A DNA stretch of 10,524 nucleotides from Bacillota bacterium (GCA_023443925.1 JAEZSL010000234.1:1-10524); one strand, 5' to 3'. Shown: positions 1 to 6,279, counted from the stretch's first letter. The notes: generated by a model not told the origin, from the letters alone. Made by a program: numbers and translations.

Positions 1-264
1 GGAGTAGCCTGTGTGGGCATTTACGGCGATGAAAGCAAAAAAGGGCCGGTTTTGTGGCTTCGGGAAATTGCAGTTTTACCCCAGGAACAGGGAAAAGGCA
101 TAGGAAAGAAGTTGATTTTACAAAGCTTAGGGTATGGAAAGGAACGAGGAGCGAAAAGAGCCTTTTTAATGGCTGATGACTGCAATACCAATGCAATTGG
201 GCTGTATAAAAGCGTTGGCTTTGTTCCGTCGGAAGATGCGGAAATTAATATGGTAAGTGAGTAA
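1..264 (+). CDS. GNAT-family N-acetyltransferase, 3' part (5' end outside window)
   Basis: The reading frame is open from base 1 to the TAA at 262-264, so this is the C-terminal part (about 87 residues) of a longer protein. A GTG at 13 is in frame but has no ribosome binding site and lies inside the fold, so it is not the start. The fragment holds the acetyl-CoA binding motif A of GNAT enzymes, REIAVLPQEQGKGIGKKL, with the Q/RxxGxG/A loop as QEQGKGIG. It also holds motif B, NAIGLYKSVGF, where the tyrosine usually acts as general acid. GNAT enzymes move an acetyl group from acetyl-CoA to an amine on a small molecule or protein. The substrate-binding N-terminus is missing, so the substrate cannot be inferred. 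A hairpin follows directly, which suggests it is the last gene of its transcript and unrelated to gdpP. Confidence 0.85.
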   Translation, partial: GVACVGIYGDESKKGPVLWLREIAVLPQEQGKGIGKKLILQSLGYGKERGAKRAFLMADDCNTNAIGLYKSVGFVPSEDAEINMVSE

Positions 265-267
265 AAA

Positions 268-308
268 AATGATGCTGGCAATCGAATTTAATATTGCCAG
301 CATCATTT
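268..308 (+). terminator. Hairpin terminator after the GNAT gene
   Basis: A perfect 15-bp inverted repeat starts four bases after the stop codon: AATGATGCTGGCAAT (268-282) and ATTGCCAGCATCATT (293-307), with a 10-nt loop. The T-tract on the + strand is weak (ATTTATG). On the - strand the stem is followed by a run of six or more T (complement of 263-269), so it could end transcription better in that direction, although no - strand gene lies to its right. Position makes it the likely end of the acetyltransferase transcript. Confidence 0.7.
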
Positions 309-321
309 ATGCTTGAAAAGG

Positions 322-388
322 ATAAACTTATAATTCCACCCCCGCAAGCCGGGAGTTTATACTTGATCATCCATCAAGCAATCTTTTT
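322..388 (+). other. Two further hairpins in the GNAT-gdpP gap
   Basis: The first is ATAAACT (322-328) pairing with AGTTTAT (354-360), enclosing CCCG (341-344) and CGGG (350-353) with a 12-nt bulge on the left side. The second follows at once: CTTGAT (362-367) and ATCAAG (373-378) with a 5-nt loop, then a T run at 384-388. Together with 268-307 this makes three hairpins in about 120 bases. They may be back-up terminators or the structured end of a short RNA. I see no convincing gene here. Confidence 0.4.
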
Positions 389-416
389 ACCAATAATATT
401 AATTTATAAAAAAATC

Positions 417-445
417 TTTAATTCTATTGATATAAATGGTATAAT
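417..445 (+). promoter_or_regulatory. Probable sigma-A promoter of gdpP (extended -10)
   Basis: TATAAT at 440-445 is preceded by TGG at 437-439, giving the extended -10 form TGnTATAAT. The box 17 bases upstream, TTTAAT (417-422), is a poor -35, as is common with extended -10 promoters. Transcription would start near 452, leaving a leader of about 105 nt before the gdpP start. I do not recognise a riboswitch in that leader. Confidence 0.6.
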
Positions 446-558
446 GTACATCACAATAAATTATAAGGAATACCAGGGCTTTTTTTAGGCTGAGTCATTA
501 TACGGAGTACAGATGTATTTCACGTTGTCAGATATAGATTTCATAAGGAGCAGAGGAC

Positions 559-2619
559 ATGAAAAGGAATATCAAAGTAAAAGGAGCATTAAAGGCATAT
601 TTACGCTGGCCGATTATGCTGTCGCTGTTATTGGTATGCATGAATATCAGTATTTATCTGATAGACTCGCAAGCCGGTTTTGTAATGTTCGGTTTTCTGA
701 TTCTATATTTGGTAATTGCCCTGCTTCTGTACCTTTTTAAAAGACCTGTCATCATTGGGGATCTGATTCGTTTTGCTGCCGATTATGGACAGGTTCAGAA
801 ACAATTATTAAAAGAGATGGCACTTCCCTATGGTATTTTAGACTATGACGGAAGGCTATTATGGGGGAATAATGAATTCCTGGACTTAATTGAGAATGAA
901 AAAGCCGCCCGTAAATCCATATCCGGCATATTCCCGGAAATCACGGCTGCTTCACTGCCCAGAGACATGCAGGACAAGACCATTAGAGCCGCGAAGAATA
1001 ACGGTCATTATAAAATTGTTTTAAGAAAAATAATTGCGGTAGATTTTTCAGACAGTGCCCTTTTTGAATATCAGGAAGATGACATGGGCCTGCACGATTC
1101 CAACACTTTAATTGCCATGTATATTTATGACGAAACGGAAATTAAAACTCTGATCCGGGAAAACTATGACCAGAAGATGATTACCGATCTGTTATATATT
1201 GATAATTACGAAGAAGCGTTAGAAAGTATTGATGAAGTCAGGCGATCTCTGCTGATTGCACTGGTAGACCGTAAAATTAATAAATACATGCAGAATATTG
1301 ATGCCATCGTTAAAAAACTGGAGAAGGATAAATATATCTTTATGTTTAAGCAGAAGTACCTGCCCCAGCTCCAGACCAGCAAATTCAGCCTTCTTGAAGA
1401 AGTCCGCGCCGTTAATATCGGTAATGAAATGTCCGTTACCATCAGTATAGGTCTTGGCGTAAATACGGAATTCTATCTGCAAAGCTATGAGTATGCAAGG
1501 GCCGCCATTGACCTGGCACTTGGCAGAGGCGGCGACCAGGCGGTGGTAAAGGACGGTGACAAACCGCTTTATTACGGCGGTAAGAGTATCCAGTTAGAAA
1601 AGAGTACCAGAGTAAAAGCCAGGGTAAAAGCCCATGCCTTAAAGGAATTCGTAGAAGCCAAGGATAAAGTTGTCATCATGGGACATGCCATCGGTGATGT
1701 TGACTCTTTTGGCGCGGGAATCGGAATTTACCGTATTGCAAAAACGTTAAATAAAAAAGCTCATATTGTTATAAATGAAGTAACTACTTCGGTCCGTCCT
1801 TTAATGACCAGATTCATCAATAACCCGGATTACGAAGAAGATATGTTTTTAAAAGGGGAACAGGCTATGGGGGTAGTTGATAATAACACCCTGTTAGTCA
1901 TTGTTGATGTAAACCGGCCTAATTATACGGAGTGCCGGGAATTACTTTCCCTGACAAAAACCATCGTGATACTAGACCATCACCGCCAGACCGGTGAAGC
2001 CATTGAAAATGCAGTCTTATCCTATATTGAACCCTATGCTTCCTCTTCCTGTGAAATGGTAGCAGAGATCCTTCAGTATATCGGAGACGGACTCCGGTTA
2101 AAGCAGGTGGAAGCCGATGCCATGTATGCCGGCGTTATGATTGATACCAACAATTTCTTAACCAAAACCGGTGTCAGGACCTTTGAAGCAGCCGCTTTTT
2201 TAAGAAGAAACGGTGCGGATGTAACCCGAATACGCAAGTCCTTCCGCAGTGATATGGATGAGTATAAAACCAAGGCGGAAGCCATCAGCGCAACGGAAAT
2301 CTATTTAGACCATTATGCCATTACGGTATGCTCCAGTGTCGGAATTAACAGTCCTACCGTACTGGGAGCCCAGGTTGCCAATGAACTTCTTAATATTACC
2401 AATATTCGGGCTACCTTCGTCTTTACGGAATTTAACGATAAAATATACTTAAGTGCCCGTTCCATTGATGAGGTAAATGTGCAGCTGATTACGGAACGGT
2501 TAGGCGGCGGGGGGCATATGAGTGTTGCTGGTGCCCAGTTTACCGGGTCAACCCTGGCAGAAGCAATGTATAATTTGAAGGCGACTCTGTCAGCTATGAA
2601 ACAGGAAGGTGAAATATAA
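559..2619 (+). CDS. gdpP: Cyclic-di-AMP phosphodiesterase GdpP (DHH/DHHA1, membrane-bound)
   Basis: GdpP hydrolyses the second messenger c-di-AMP to 5'-pApA at the membrane and so affects potassium and osmolyte transport, wall stress and beta-lactam tolerance. The 686-residue protein has two N-terminal membrane segments (about 18-35 and 39-60), a PAS-like region (about 80-160) and a degenerate GGDEF domain (about 170-330) in which the signature is replaced by KDKYIFMF. The catalytic DHH domain follows, with GHAIGDVDS (H376, D380, D382), D450, DHH at 473-475 and D529. The DHHA1 domain carries GGGGH at 649-653. All expected metal ligands appear present. The length is slightly above the roughly 660 residues of the Bacillus protein. 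The ATG at 559 has AAGGAG at 545-550, eight bases away. It is followed by rplI and dnaB, the same order as in B. subtilis (yybT-rplI-dnaC). The yybS-type gene found upstream in Bacillus is absent here. Confidence 0.96.
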   Translation: MKRNIKVKGALKAYLRWPIMLSLLLVCMNISIYLIDSQAGFVMFGFLILYLVIALLLYLFKRPVIIGDLIRFAADYGQVQKQLLKEMALPYGILDYDGRLLWGNNEFLDLIENEKAARKSISGIFPEITAASLPRDMQDKTIRAAKNNGHYKIVLRKIIAVDFSDSALFEYQEDDMGLHDSNTLIAMYIYDETEIKTLIRENYDQKMITDLLYIDNYEEALESIDEVRRSLLIALVDRKINKYMQNIDAIVKKLEKDKYIFMFKQKYLPQLQTSKFSLLEEVRAVNIGNEMSVTISIGLGVNTEFYLQSYEYARAAIDLALGRGGDQAVVKDGDKPLYYGGKSIQLEKSTRVKARVKAHALKEFVEAKDKVVIMGHAIGDVDSFGAGIGIYRIAKTLNKKAHIVINEVTTSVRPLMTRFINNPDYEEDMFLKGEQAMGVVDNNTLLVIVDVNRPNYTECRELLSLTKTIVILDHHRQTGEAIENAVLSYIEPYASSSCEMVAEILQYIGDGLRLKQVEADAMYAGVMIDTNNFLTKTGVRTFEAAAFLRRNGADVTRIRKSFRSDMDEYKTKAEAISATEIYLDHYAITVCSSVGINSPTVLGAQVANELLNITNIRATFVFTEFNDKIYLSARSIDEVNVQLITERLGGGGHMSVAGAQFTGSTLAEAMYNLKATLSAMKQEGEI

Positions 2620-2670
2620 GATTCCTGGCAAAAAATAATAAAACAAGTATTAACTGTATGGCATATTCAG

Positions 2671-2686
2671 AAAACTATATAGTTTT
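2671..2686. repeat. 16-bp perfect palindrome in the gdpP-rplI gap
   Basis: AAAACTATATAGTTTT is its own reverse complement and lies 43 bases before the rplI start. As RNA it would form a weak, AU-only stem with no good T-tract, so it is a poor terminator. It might be a protein site, an RNA processing site or chance in an AT-rich gap. I see no convincing separate promoter for rplI in 2620-2728, so rplI is probably co-transcribed with gdpP. Confidence 0.35.
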
Positions 2687-2728
2687 GCAATTATCTACTG
2701 CACTTGAATATGAAAGGAGAATATAAAT

Positions 2729-3175
2729 ATGCAGATTATATTATTACAGGATGTAAAAGCCTTAGGGAAAAAAGGGGAACTGGTTAATGTAAGTGACGGT
2801 TATGCCAGAAACTTCATATTGCCGAAAAAATTAGGCTTAGAAGCCAATGCGAAAAATTTAAATGACCTGAAATTACAAAAGGCCGCTGAAGATAAAAAAC
2901 TGAAGGAATTACTGGAGGAAGCACAGGCCCTTGGTAAAGACCTGGAAAGCAAAACTCTGGAAGTTAAGATTAAAGCCGGTGAAGGCGGCAGAACCTTCGG
3001 TTCCATATCCTCCAAGGAAATTGCAGGAGCATTAAAGACCCAGTGCGGACTGGATATTGATAAGAAAAAGTTACATCTTCCGGAACCCATAAAGACAATC
3101 GGAACTCATACCGTTCCTGTAAAACTCCATCCCCAGGTGACGGCAGAACTTAAGGTCCGGGTCAGTGAACAGTAA
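2729..3175 (+). CDS. rplI: 50S ribosomal protein L9
   Basis: L9 binds 23S rRNA near the base of the L1 stalk, spans outward from the large subunit and helps maintain reading frame. The 148 residues match the usual bacterial length. The N-terminal rRNA-binding domain shows the L9 signature G13-KKG-ELVNVSDGYARNFILP, with the conserved GYARNFL-type core at residues 24-31. A long charged connecting helix follows (about 41-75), then the C-terminal domain with KAGEGGRTFGSIS and the end motif HPQVTAELKVRV. The ATG at 2729 has AAAGGAG at 2713-2719. It sits between gdpP (109-base gap) and dnaB (88-base gap). The downstream gap holds a large hairpin that could set the ratio of L9 to helicase. The assignment is firm. 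Confidence 0.98.
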   Translation: MQIILLQDVKALGKKGELVNVSDGYARNFILPKKLGLEANAKNLNDLKLQKAAEDKKLKELLEEAQALGKDLESKTLEVKIKAGEGGRTFGSISSKEIAGALKTQCGLDIDKKKLHLPEPIKTIGTHTVPVKLHPQVTAELKVRVSEQ

Positions 3176-3185
3176 AGAAGTAAAC

Positions 3186-3243
3186 CAGGTACAATATTCT
3201 GCAGACACCTGTATAAACAGGTATTTACAGCATGTTGTACCTG
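3186..3243 (+). other. 58-nt imperfect hairpin between rplI and dnaB (attenuator, terminator or processing site)
   Basis: The element folds almost end to end. The outer stem is CAGGTACAA (3186-3194) with TTGTACCTG (3235-3243). The middle 12 positions pair with three mismatches and two G-U pairs. The inner stem is ACCTGT (3207-3212) with ACAGGT (3217-3222) around an ATAA loop. Only a short AATTTTA follows before the dnaB ribosome binding site AGGAGG (3250-3255). The T run is too short for an efficient terminator. Partial termination or RNase processing that tunes dnaB expression is an inference. Confidence 0.65.
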
Positions 3244-3263
3244 AATTTTAGGAGGAAGGGCAG

Positions 3264-4601
3264 ATGGATGAGGCATTTATAAAAAAAGTGTTTCCCCACA
3301 GTACGGAAGCGGAGCAGTCAGTCATCGGATCCATGATTATGGATAAAGATGCCATTGTGGCAGCTTCTGAAACCGTTACAGCGGAAGACTTTTATGAACA
3401 ACGGTATGGTGTCTTATATGATGCCATGCTGGAGCTCTTTAATGAAGGCAAGCCCGTAGATTTAATTACCCTGCAGAATAAATTAAAGGAAAAAGATGTT
3501 CCGCCCGAGCTGTGCAGTCTGGAATTTATCAGAGATTTGATTACTTCCGTACCGACTTCCGCCAATGTCAGGTACTATGCCAATATCGTGAAAGAAAAAT
3601 CCACCTTAAGACAGTTAATTAAGGTGACGGAATCCATTACCAATGAATGTTATCTGGATAAGGAAAAGCTGGAAACGATTCTGGAAGATTCGGAAAAGAA
3701 GATGTTTGATATACTTCAGAAAAGAAACTCCGGGGAATTTGTCGGCATTAAAGAAATCGTATTCAAGTCCCTGGAAAGTATTGAAGCAGCCGCAAGAAAT
3801 AAGGGAAGCGTAACCGGTGTAGCGACAGGTTTTTATGACCTGGATTATAAAACGGCAGGCTTACAGCCTTCGGATTTAATTCTTATCGCAGCAAGGCCTT
3901 CCATGGGTAAAACTGCCTTTGTATTAAACATAGCGGAGCATGTGGTACTTAGAAATAATGTTACCACTGCCATATTCAGTTTGGAAATGTCAAAGGACCA
4001 GCTGGTAAAGCGTATTATGTCCATGCATTCCAAAGTAAATTCACAATCTATGAGAACCGGAGATTTGAGTGATGATGACTGGCTTAAACTGGTGGAGAGT
4101 GCCAGGGTTATCGGTAACTCTAATCTGATTATAGATGATACCTCCAGTATATCCATAAGCGAACTTCGGTCCAAATGCAGGAAGTTCAAGTTAGAACATA
4201 ATCTGGGCCTGGTTATTATCGATTATCTCCAGTTAATGACCGGCAGCAAGAAATCCGAGTCCAGGCAGCAGGAAATTTCAGAAATCTCCCGTTCCCTTAA
4301 AGGTCTTGCCCGAGAACTTAGTGTTCCGGTGGTAGCTTTATCCCAGCTCAGCCGTGCCGTAGAACAAAGGCCGGATAAACGGCCCATGCTGTCAGACTTA
4401 AGAGAATCCGGCGCAATCGAGCAGGATGCCGATATCGTTATGTTTTTATACCGTGATGATTATTATAATCATGATTCGGAGGAGGCCGGAATATCGGAAG
4501 TCATAATTGGTAAACAGAGAAACGGTCCTACCGGCACAGTAAAACTCGCCTGGTTATCCCAGTTTACCAAATTTGCCAATTTGGAAAGACAGGGCGGTTA
4601 G
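3264..4601 (+). CDS. dnaB: Replicative DNA helicase DnaB (DnaC in Bacillus naming)
   Basis: This is the hexameric 5'-3' helicase that unwinds DNA at the replication fork and recruits primase. The 445-residue length is typical, with no intein. The N-terminal domain (about 10-110) opens with STEAEQSVIGSM. The RecA-like motor domain starts near residue 180 and carries Walker A RPSMGKT (211-217), the catalytic glutamate in SLEM (E241), Walker B LVIIDYLQ (D320) and the H4 region LSQLSRAVEQRP with Q361 (about 359-370). The conserved block SDLRESGAIEQDAD (387-400 region) follows, and the arginine finger is in GKQRNGPTGT (R419). The ATG at 3264 has AGGAGG at 3250-3255. It is third after gdpP and rplI, and a strong hairpin ends the unit. 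A loader gene is not seen in this window. Confidence 0.98.
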   Translation: MDEAFIKKVFPHSTEAEQSVIGSMIMDKDAIVAASETVTAEDFYEQRYGVLYDAMLELFNEGKPVDLITLQNKLKEKDVPPELCSLEFIRDLITSVPTSANVRYYANIVKEKSTLRQLIKVTESITNECYLDKEKLETILEDSEKKMFDILQKRNSGEFVGIKEIVFKSLESIEAAARNKGSVTGVATGFYDLDYKTAGLQPSDLILIAARPSMGKTAFVLNIAEHVVLRNNVTTAIFSLEMSKDQLVKRIMSMHSKVNSQSMRTGDLSDDDWLKLVESARVIGNSNLIIDDTSSISISELRSKCRKFKLEHNLGLVIIDYLQLMTGSKKSESRQQEISEISRSLKGLARELSVPVVALSQLSRAVEQRPDKRPMLSDLRESGAIEQDADIVMFLYRDDYYNHDSEEAGISEVIIGKQRNGPTGTVKLAWLSQFTKFANLERQGG

Positions 4602-4618
4602 TCCTGGAACAATTAAGG

Positions 4619-4685
4619 TTCCGTATCAGGTACTTAAGGTTAATCAAAAGCTTTAAGTAACCGGTACGGGACTTTCGTTTTGTTT
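4619..4685 (+). terminator. Terminator after dnaB
   Basis: A stem of about 20 positions (4619-4638 with 4652-4671) pairs with only two mismatches and a few G-U pairs around a 13-nt loop. Its ends are CCGTA/TACGG and ACTTAA/TTAAGT. It is followed by the T-rich tail CTTTCGTTTTGTTT (4672-4685). A second 7-bp stem, GACTTTC (4670-4676) with GAAAGTC (4692-4698), overlaps the tail. This most likely ends the gdpP-rplI-dnaB transcript. Confidence 0.75.
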
Positions 4686-4761
4686 ACAGCAGAAAGTCTT
4701 AAATCATATAATAAAACAGCGTGTAAAAATATAAATTGGTAGTTGCCGTAGGAATATGTCA

Positions 4762-4804
4762 AGGGTTGATGAGTGGGACAAGCTTCTGCCAAACCCTGTC
4801 GACA
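4762..4804. repeat. Inverted repeats upstream of the MerR-type gene
   Basis: The gap 4602-4905 (304 bases) holds the dnaB terminator, this element and a promoter. AGGGTT (4762-4767) pairs with AACCCT (4792-4797) across 24 bases. It is directly followed by the overlapping palindrome TGTCGACA (4797-4804). GACAAG also occurs twice (from 4777 and 4801). These may be a regulator site, possibly for the neighbouring MerR-type protein itself, but the pairing is short. I do not recognise a known riboswitch or small RNA. Confidence 0.3.
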
Positions 4805-4832
4805 AGTTAATTGAGAAAGTGTCTTAAGCGTA

Positions 4833-4860
4833 TTGCATTGAATATCTGCTGTGATATAAT
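4833..4860 (+). promoter_or_regulatory. Probable sigma-A promoter of the MerR-type gene
   Basis: TATAAT at 4855-4860 is preceded by TGA (4852-4854), an extended -10. TTGCAT at 4833-4838 serves as a weak -35 with a 16-base spacer. The spacer is not the 19-20 base dyad-containing type used by metal and drug responsive MerR promoters. Transcription would start about 40 bases before the ATG. Confidence 0.55.
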
Positions 4861-4905
4861 TAAAGAAGTGTAAATATATTACAAATCAACCGAGGAGGAA
4901 GAGCA

Positions 4906-5562
4906 ATGCGCGAAACTCGATATATGATATCAGAGGCCTCAAAAAGAATAGATATTGAACAGCATACCTTACGGTATTGGGAAGAAGAGTTGGATTTACA
5001 TATACTTAGAAACGAAATGGGACACAGATATTATAGAGAAGAGGATATTGAGGTGTTAAAGGCGGTAAAAATCCTGAAAGAAAAAGGATACCAGCTGCGT
5101 GCTATTAAAATGCTTTTACCTGATATTCAGAAAATGAGCAATTTGGACAAAGAAGAAGTTGATAAAATGCAGCAGGAGTGGGATAAGAAGTATATGGATG
5201 ACATAGCCCATGAAAACAGCCAGGCAGCCTTGTCCGTCCAGGAGAACGGTTTATCGAAAGAATCCGAGGGTTATGTACAGAAAACCACCGGAAAGCTGGA
5301 TCAGTTTAGAACGCTGATGAGTAATCTTATAACGGAAGCAATGCAGGATAATAATGAAGTACTTTCTGATTCCGTCAGTGAAGTGGTAACCAGAAGTGTA
5401 ATAAAGGAAATGGATTTTCTGCTGAGAGTGAAGGAAGAAAGGGAAGAAGAACGATTTAAACAGTTTGACCGGACTTTACGGGAACTGCAGAACAGCCGCA
5501 TGGAATTTGCCGTATCAAAATCGGATCGGTTAAAAAGAAAAAAAGGCATATTTAATAAGTGA
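4906..5562 (+). CDS. MerR-superfamily DNA-binding protein with long C-terminal coiled-coil tail
   Basis: The first 75 residues form a MerR-type winged helix: the recognition region YMISEASKRIDIEQHTLRYW (6-25), the wing motif GHRYYREEDIEVL (39-51) and the helix KILKEKGYQLRAIKMLL (55-71). A polar linker (about 75-130) follows, then a helical region (131-200) with a heptad-like charged stretch KEEREEERFKQFDRTLRELQ (176-195), and a basic C-terminus (KSDRLKRKKGIFNK). It lacks the cysteine or ligand-binding domain of classical metal or drug sensors. The layout resembles RacA-like and DUF3967-type chromosome or phage-related MerR proteins, so the role could be DNA organisation or repression rather than MerR-style activation. 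That comparison is inferred from layout only. The 218-residue length is intact. AGGAGG at 4893-4898 supports the ATG at 4906. It has its own promoter, downstream of dnaB. Confidence 0.85.
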   Translation: MRETRYMISEASKRIDIEQHTLRYWEEELDLHILRNEMGHRYYREEDIEVLKAVKILKEKGYQLRAIKMLLPDIQKMSNLDKEEVDKMQQEWDKKYMDDIAHENSQAALSVQENGLSKESEGYVQKTTGKLDQFRTLMSNLITEAMQDNNEVLSDSVSEVVTRSVIKEMDFLLRVKEEREEERFKQFDRTLRELQNSRMEFAVSKSDRLKRKKGIFNK

Positions 5563-5615
5563 TAAAAAATAATCAGGGGCACGTTAAGGATTTTATCCAT
5601 TACGTAAGCCCCTGA
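5563..5615 (-). terminator. Terminator of the ferredoxin gene, possibly also for the MerR-type gene
   Basis: TCAGGGGC (5573-5580) pairs with GCCCCTGA (5608-5615). Inside, ACGT pairs with ACGT and GGAT with ATCC. Read on the - strand it lies just after the ferredoxin stop and is followed by a T run (complement of the A-rich 5563-5572), so it is a good terminator for that gene. On the + strand it follows the MerR-type stop by 10 bases but has only a poor T-tract there, so ending in that direction is less sure. Confidence 0.8.
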
Positions 5616-5628
5616 AAGTTTGAATATA

Positions 5629-5796
5629 TTAAGCTTCAATAGCACCGGTTGGACATGTTGCTGCACAAGCGCCACAATCCAAACAGGCATCAGCGTCGAT
5701 TTCAAAATGACTTGCGCCTTCAGAAATAGCGCCAACGGGACATTCGCCAACGCAAGCGCCGCAGCTTATACATTCGTCAGAAATTTTATATGCCAT
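5629..5796 (-). CDS. 2[4Fe-4S] ferredoxin, clostridial type
   Basis: This 55-residue gene runs from the ATG (complement of 5794-5796) to TAA (complement of 5629-5631). It encodes two CxxCxxCxxxCP motifs: C9, C12, C15, C19-P and C38, C41, C44, C48-P, each followed by GAI. That is the classic bacterial pattern of a small cytoplasmic protein holding two [4Fe-4S] clusters that carries low-potential electrons between partners such as pyruvate:ferredoxin oxidoreductase, hydrogenase and Rnf. The length and the internal repeat are typical. AGGAGG (complement of 5806-5811) lies nine bases before the ATG. It is a single gene, divergent from the DUF1858 gene and convergent with the MerR-type gene, with its own terminator. 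The partner enzyme cannot be told from this window. Confidence 0.97.
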   Translation of the reverse strand: MAYKISDECISCGACVGECPVGAISEGASHFEIDADACLDCGACAATCPTGAIEA

Positions 5797-5829
5797 GATT
5801 ATGTACCTCCTATTTAAGTTTTCATAATC

Positions 5830-5858
5830 ATTTTAATATAAATTCAAATATAATACAA
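5830..5858 (-). promoter_or_regulatory. Candidate promoter of the ferredoxin gene
   Basis: Read on the - strand, TTGTAT (complement of 5853-5858) and TAAAAT (complement of 5830-5835) are 17 bases apart, and the start would fall about 27 bases before the ATG. The region is very AT-rich and other pairs are possible, for example TTGAAA with TATTAT further upstream at 19-base spacing, so the exact boxes are uncertain. Confidence 0.35.
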
Positions 5859-5914
5859 GCTATTTATATAATTATTTCAAGACGCCATTACCTCATGAAT
5901 TATTAAAATCTTTC

Positions 5915-5941
5915 GGGTTTTTTACCGCGTAAATTAAACCC
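5915..5941. repeat. Inverted repeat next to the -35 of the DUF1858 promoter
   Basis: GGGTTT (5915-5920) pairs with AAACCC (5936-5941). TTTAC (5921-5925) pairs with GTAAA (5929-5933) around CGC, with a two-base TT bulge on the right arm. It ends exactly where the -35 box begins. It is therefore placed as a regulator site, or as a structure in any RNA crossing the gap, rather than as a terminator of a known gene. The T run lies in its left arm, not after the stem. Confidence 0.4.
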
Positions 5942-5970
5942 TTGACGGGCCGTTAAACTTAGATTATAAT
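5942..5970 (+). promoter_or_regulatory. Sigma-A promoter of the DUF1858 gene with an operator-like dyad over the -35
   Basis: TTGACG (5942-5947) and TATAAT (5965-5970) are 17 bases apart, near consensus, so the promoter should be strong. The -35 is part of a 15-bp dyad, TTGACGGGCCGTTAA (5942-5956), symmetric except for one base pair. A protein bound there would block RNA polymerase. The start would be near 5977, giving a leader of about 55 nt. The operator role is inference. Confidence 0.75.
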
Positions 5971-6032
5971 TAAAATGTTTCGAAAATATAATTAATAACA
6001 ATCGTTTTTGATAAACGTAAGGAGGTATATAC

Positions 6033-6236
6033 ATGGCACAAGTATCAAAAGAAATGACTATTGGTGAAATTATCAGAGTTGACCAGGGAATTATTCCGAT
6101 TTTAATGGCTTCCGGTATGCATTGTGTTGGTTGTCCTTCTTCCCAGGGAGAATCCTTAGAAGAAGCTGCAATGGTTCACGGAATGGATGCAGATGATTTA
6201 TTAGACAGAATTAACGAATACCTTGGAACAAAATAA
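6033..6236 (+). CDS. DUF1858 domain protein (CxxC, hybrid-cluster-protein-associated redox disulfide family)
   Basis: The 67-residue protein consists of a single DUF1858 domain. It opens with the family pattern KEMTIGEII (6-14) and has the hallmark [19 protein letters not shown] (28-46) with C31 and C34 as a CxxC pair, then [14 protein letters not shown] (48-61). The family is common in anaerobes, is often encoded near or fused to hybrid cluster protein or other redox enzymes, and is thought to be a disulfide or metal-binding redox module. Its biochemical role is not settled. No signal peptide or membrane segment is visible, so it is likely cytoplasmic. AAGGAGG at 6019-6025 fixes the ATG at 6033. 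It stands alone, with a strong promoter and a strong terminator, divergent from a ferredoxin, which suggests an abundant small redox protein. Confidence 0.92.
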   Translation: MAQVSKEMTIGEIIRVDQGIIPILMASGMHCVGCPSSQGESLEEAAMVHGMDADDLLDRINEYLGTK

Positions 6237-6239
6237 TAA

Positions 6240-6277
6240 AAGTCGGAGAGCAGCAAAGTAATGCTGGATTATGACTT
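6240..6277 (+). other. Nested stem-loop in the DUF1858 3' untranslated region
   Basis: AAGTC (6240-6244) pairs with GACTT (6273-6277), and inside it CAGC (6251-6254) pairs with GCTG (6263-6266), leaving a symmetric 6/6 internal loop and an 8-nt end loop. It directly precedes the terminator hairpin at 6280. It could stabilise the short mRNA or have no function. The stems are short. Confidence 0.35.
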
Positions 6278-6279
6278 CA

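Noticed and set aside
294..740. Two short + strand reading frames before and over the start of gdpP
   Set aside because: The first begins inside a terminator hairpin and runs through the promoter; the second lies out of frame over gdpP. Neither has a good ribosome binding site or a recognisable protein.
3845..4189. 114-residue - strand frame inside dnaB
   Set aside because: It lies antisense to the conserved helicase motor domain, with no ribosome binding site or family likeness.
4833..4860. MerR-type autoregulated promoter with a long spacer
   Set aside because: The spacer is 16 bases and holds no dyad, so the classical MerR twist mechanism does not fit.
4700..4905. Possible riboswitch or small RNA before the MerR-type gene
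   Set aside because: I compared the repeats with c-di-GMP, tetrahydrofolate and T-box patterns from memory and found no match; only short inverted repeats remain.
5301..5817. Reading frames of 149 residues (-) and 65 residues (+) across the MerR-type gene end and the ferredoxin region
   Set aside because: Both are shadows: the first is antisense to the MerR-type gene and out of frame with the ferredoxin, and the second is antisense to the ferredoxin, whose eight cysteines and ribosome binding site decide the real frame.
5870..5960. Possible fluoride or similar riboswitch on the - strand upstream of the ferredoxin
   Set aside because: A fragment looks slightly like the 3' part of the fluoride motif, but the required 5' part is missing and a ferredoxin is not a usual target.
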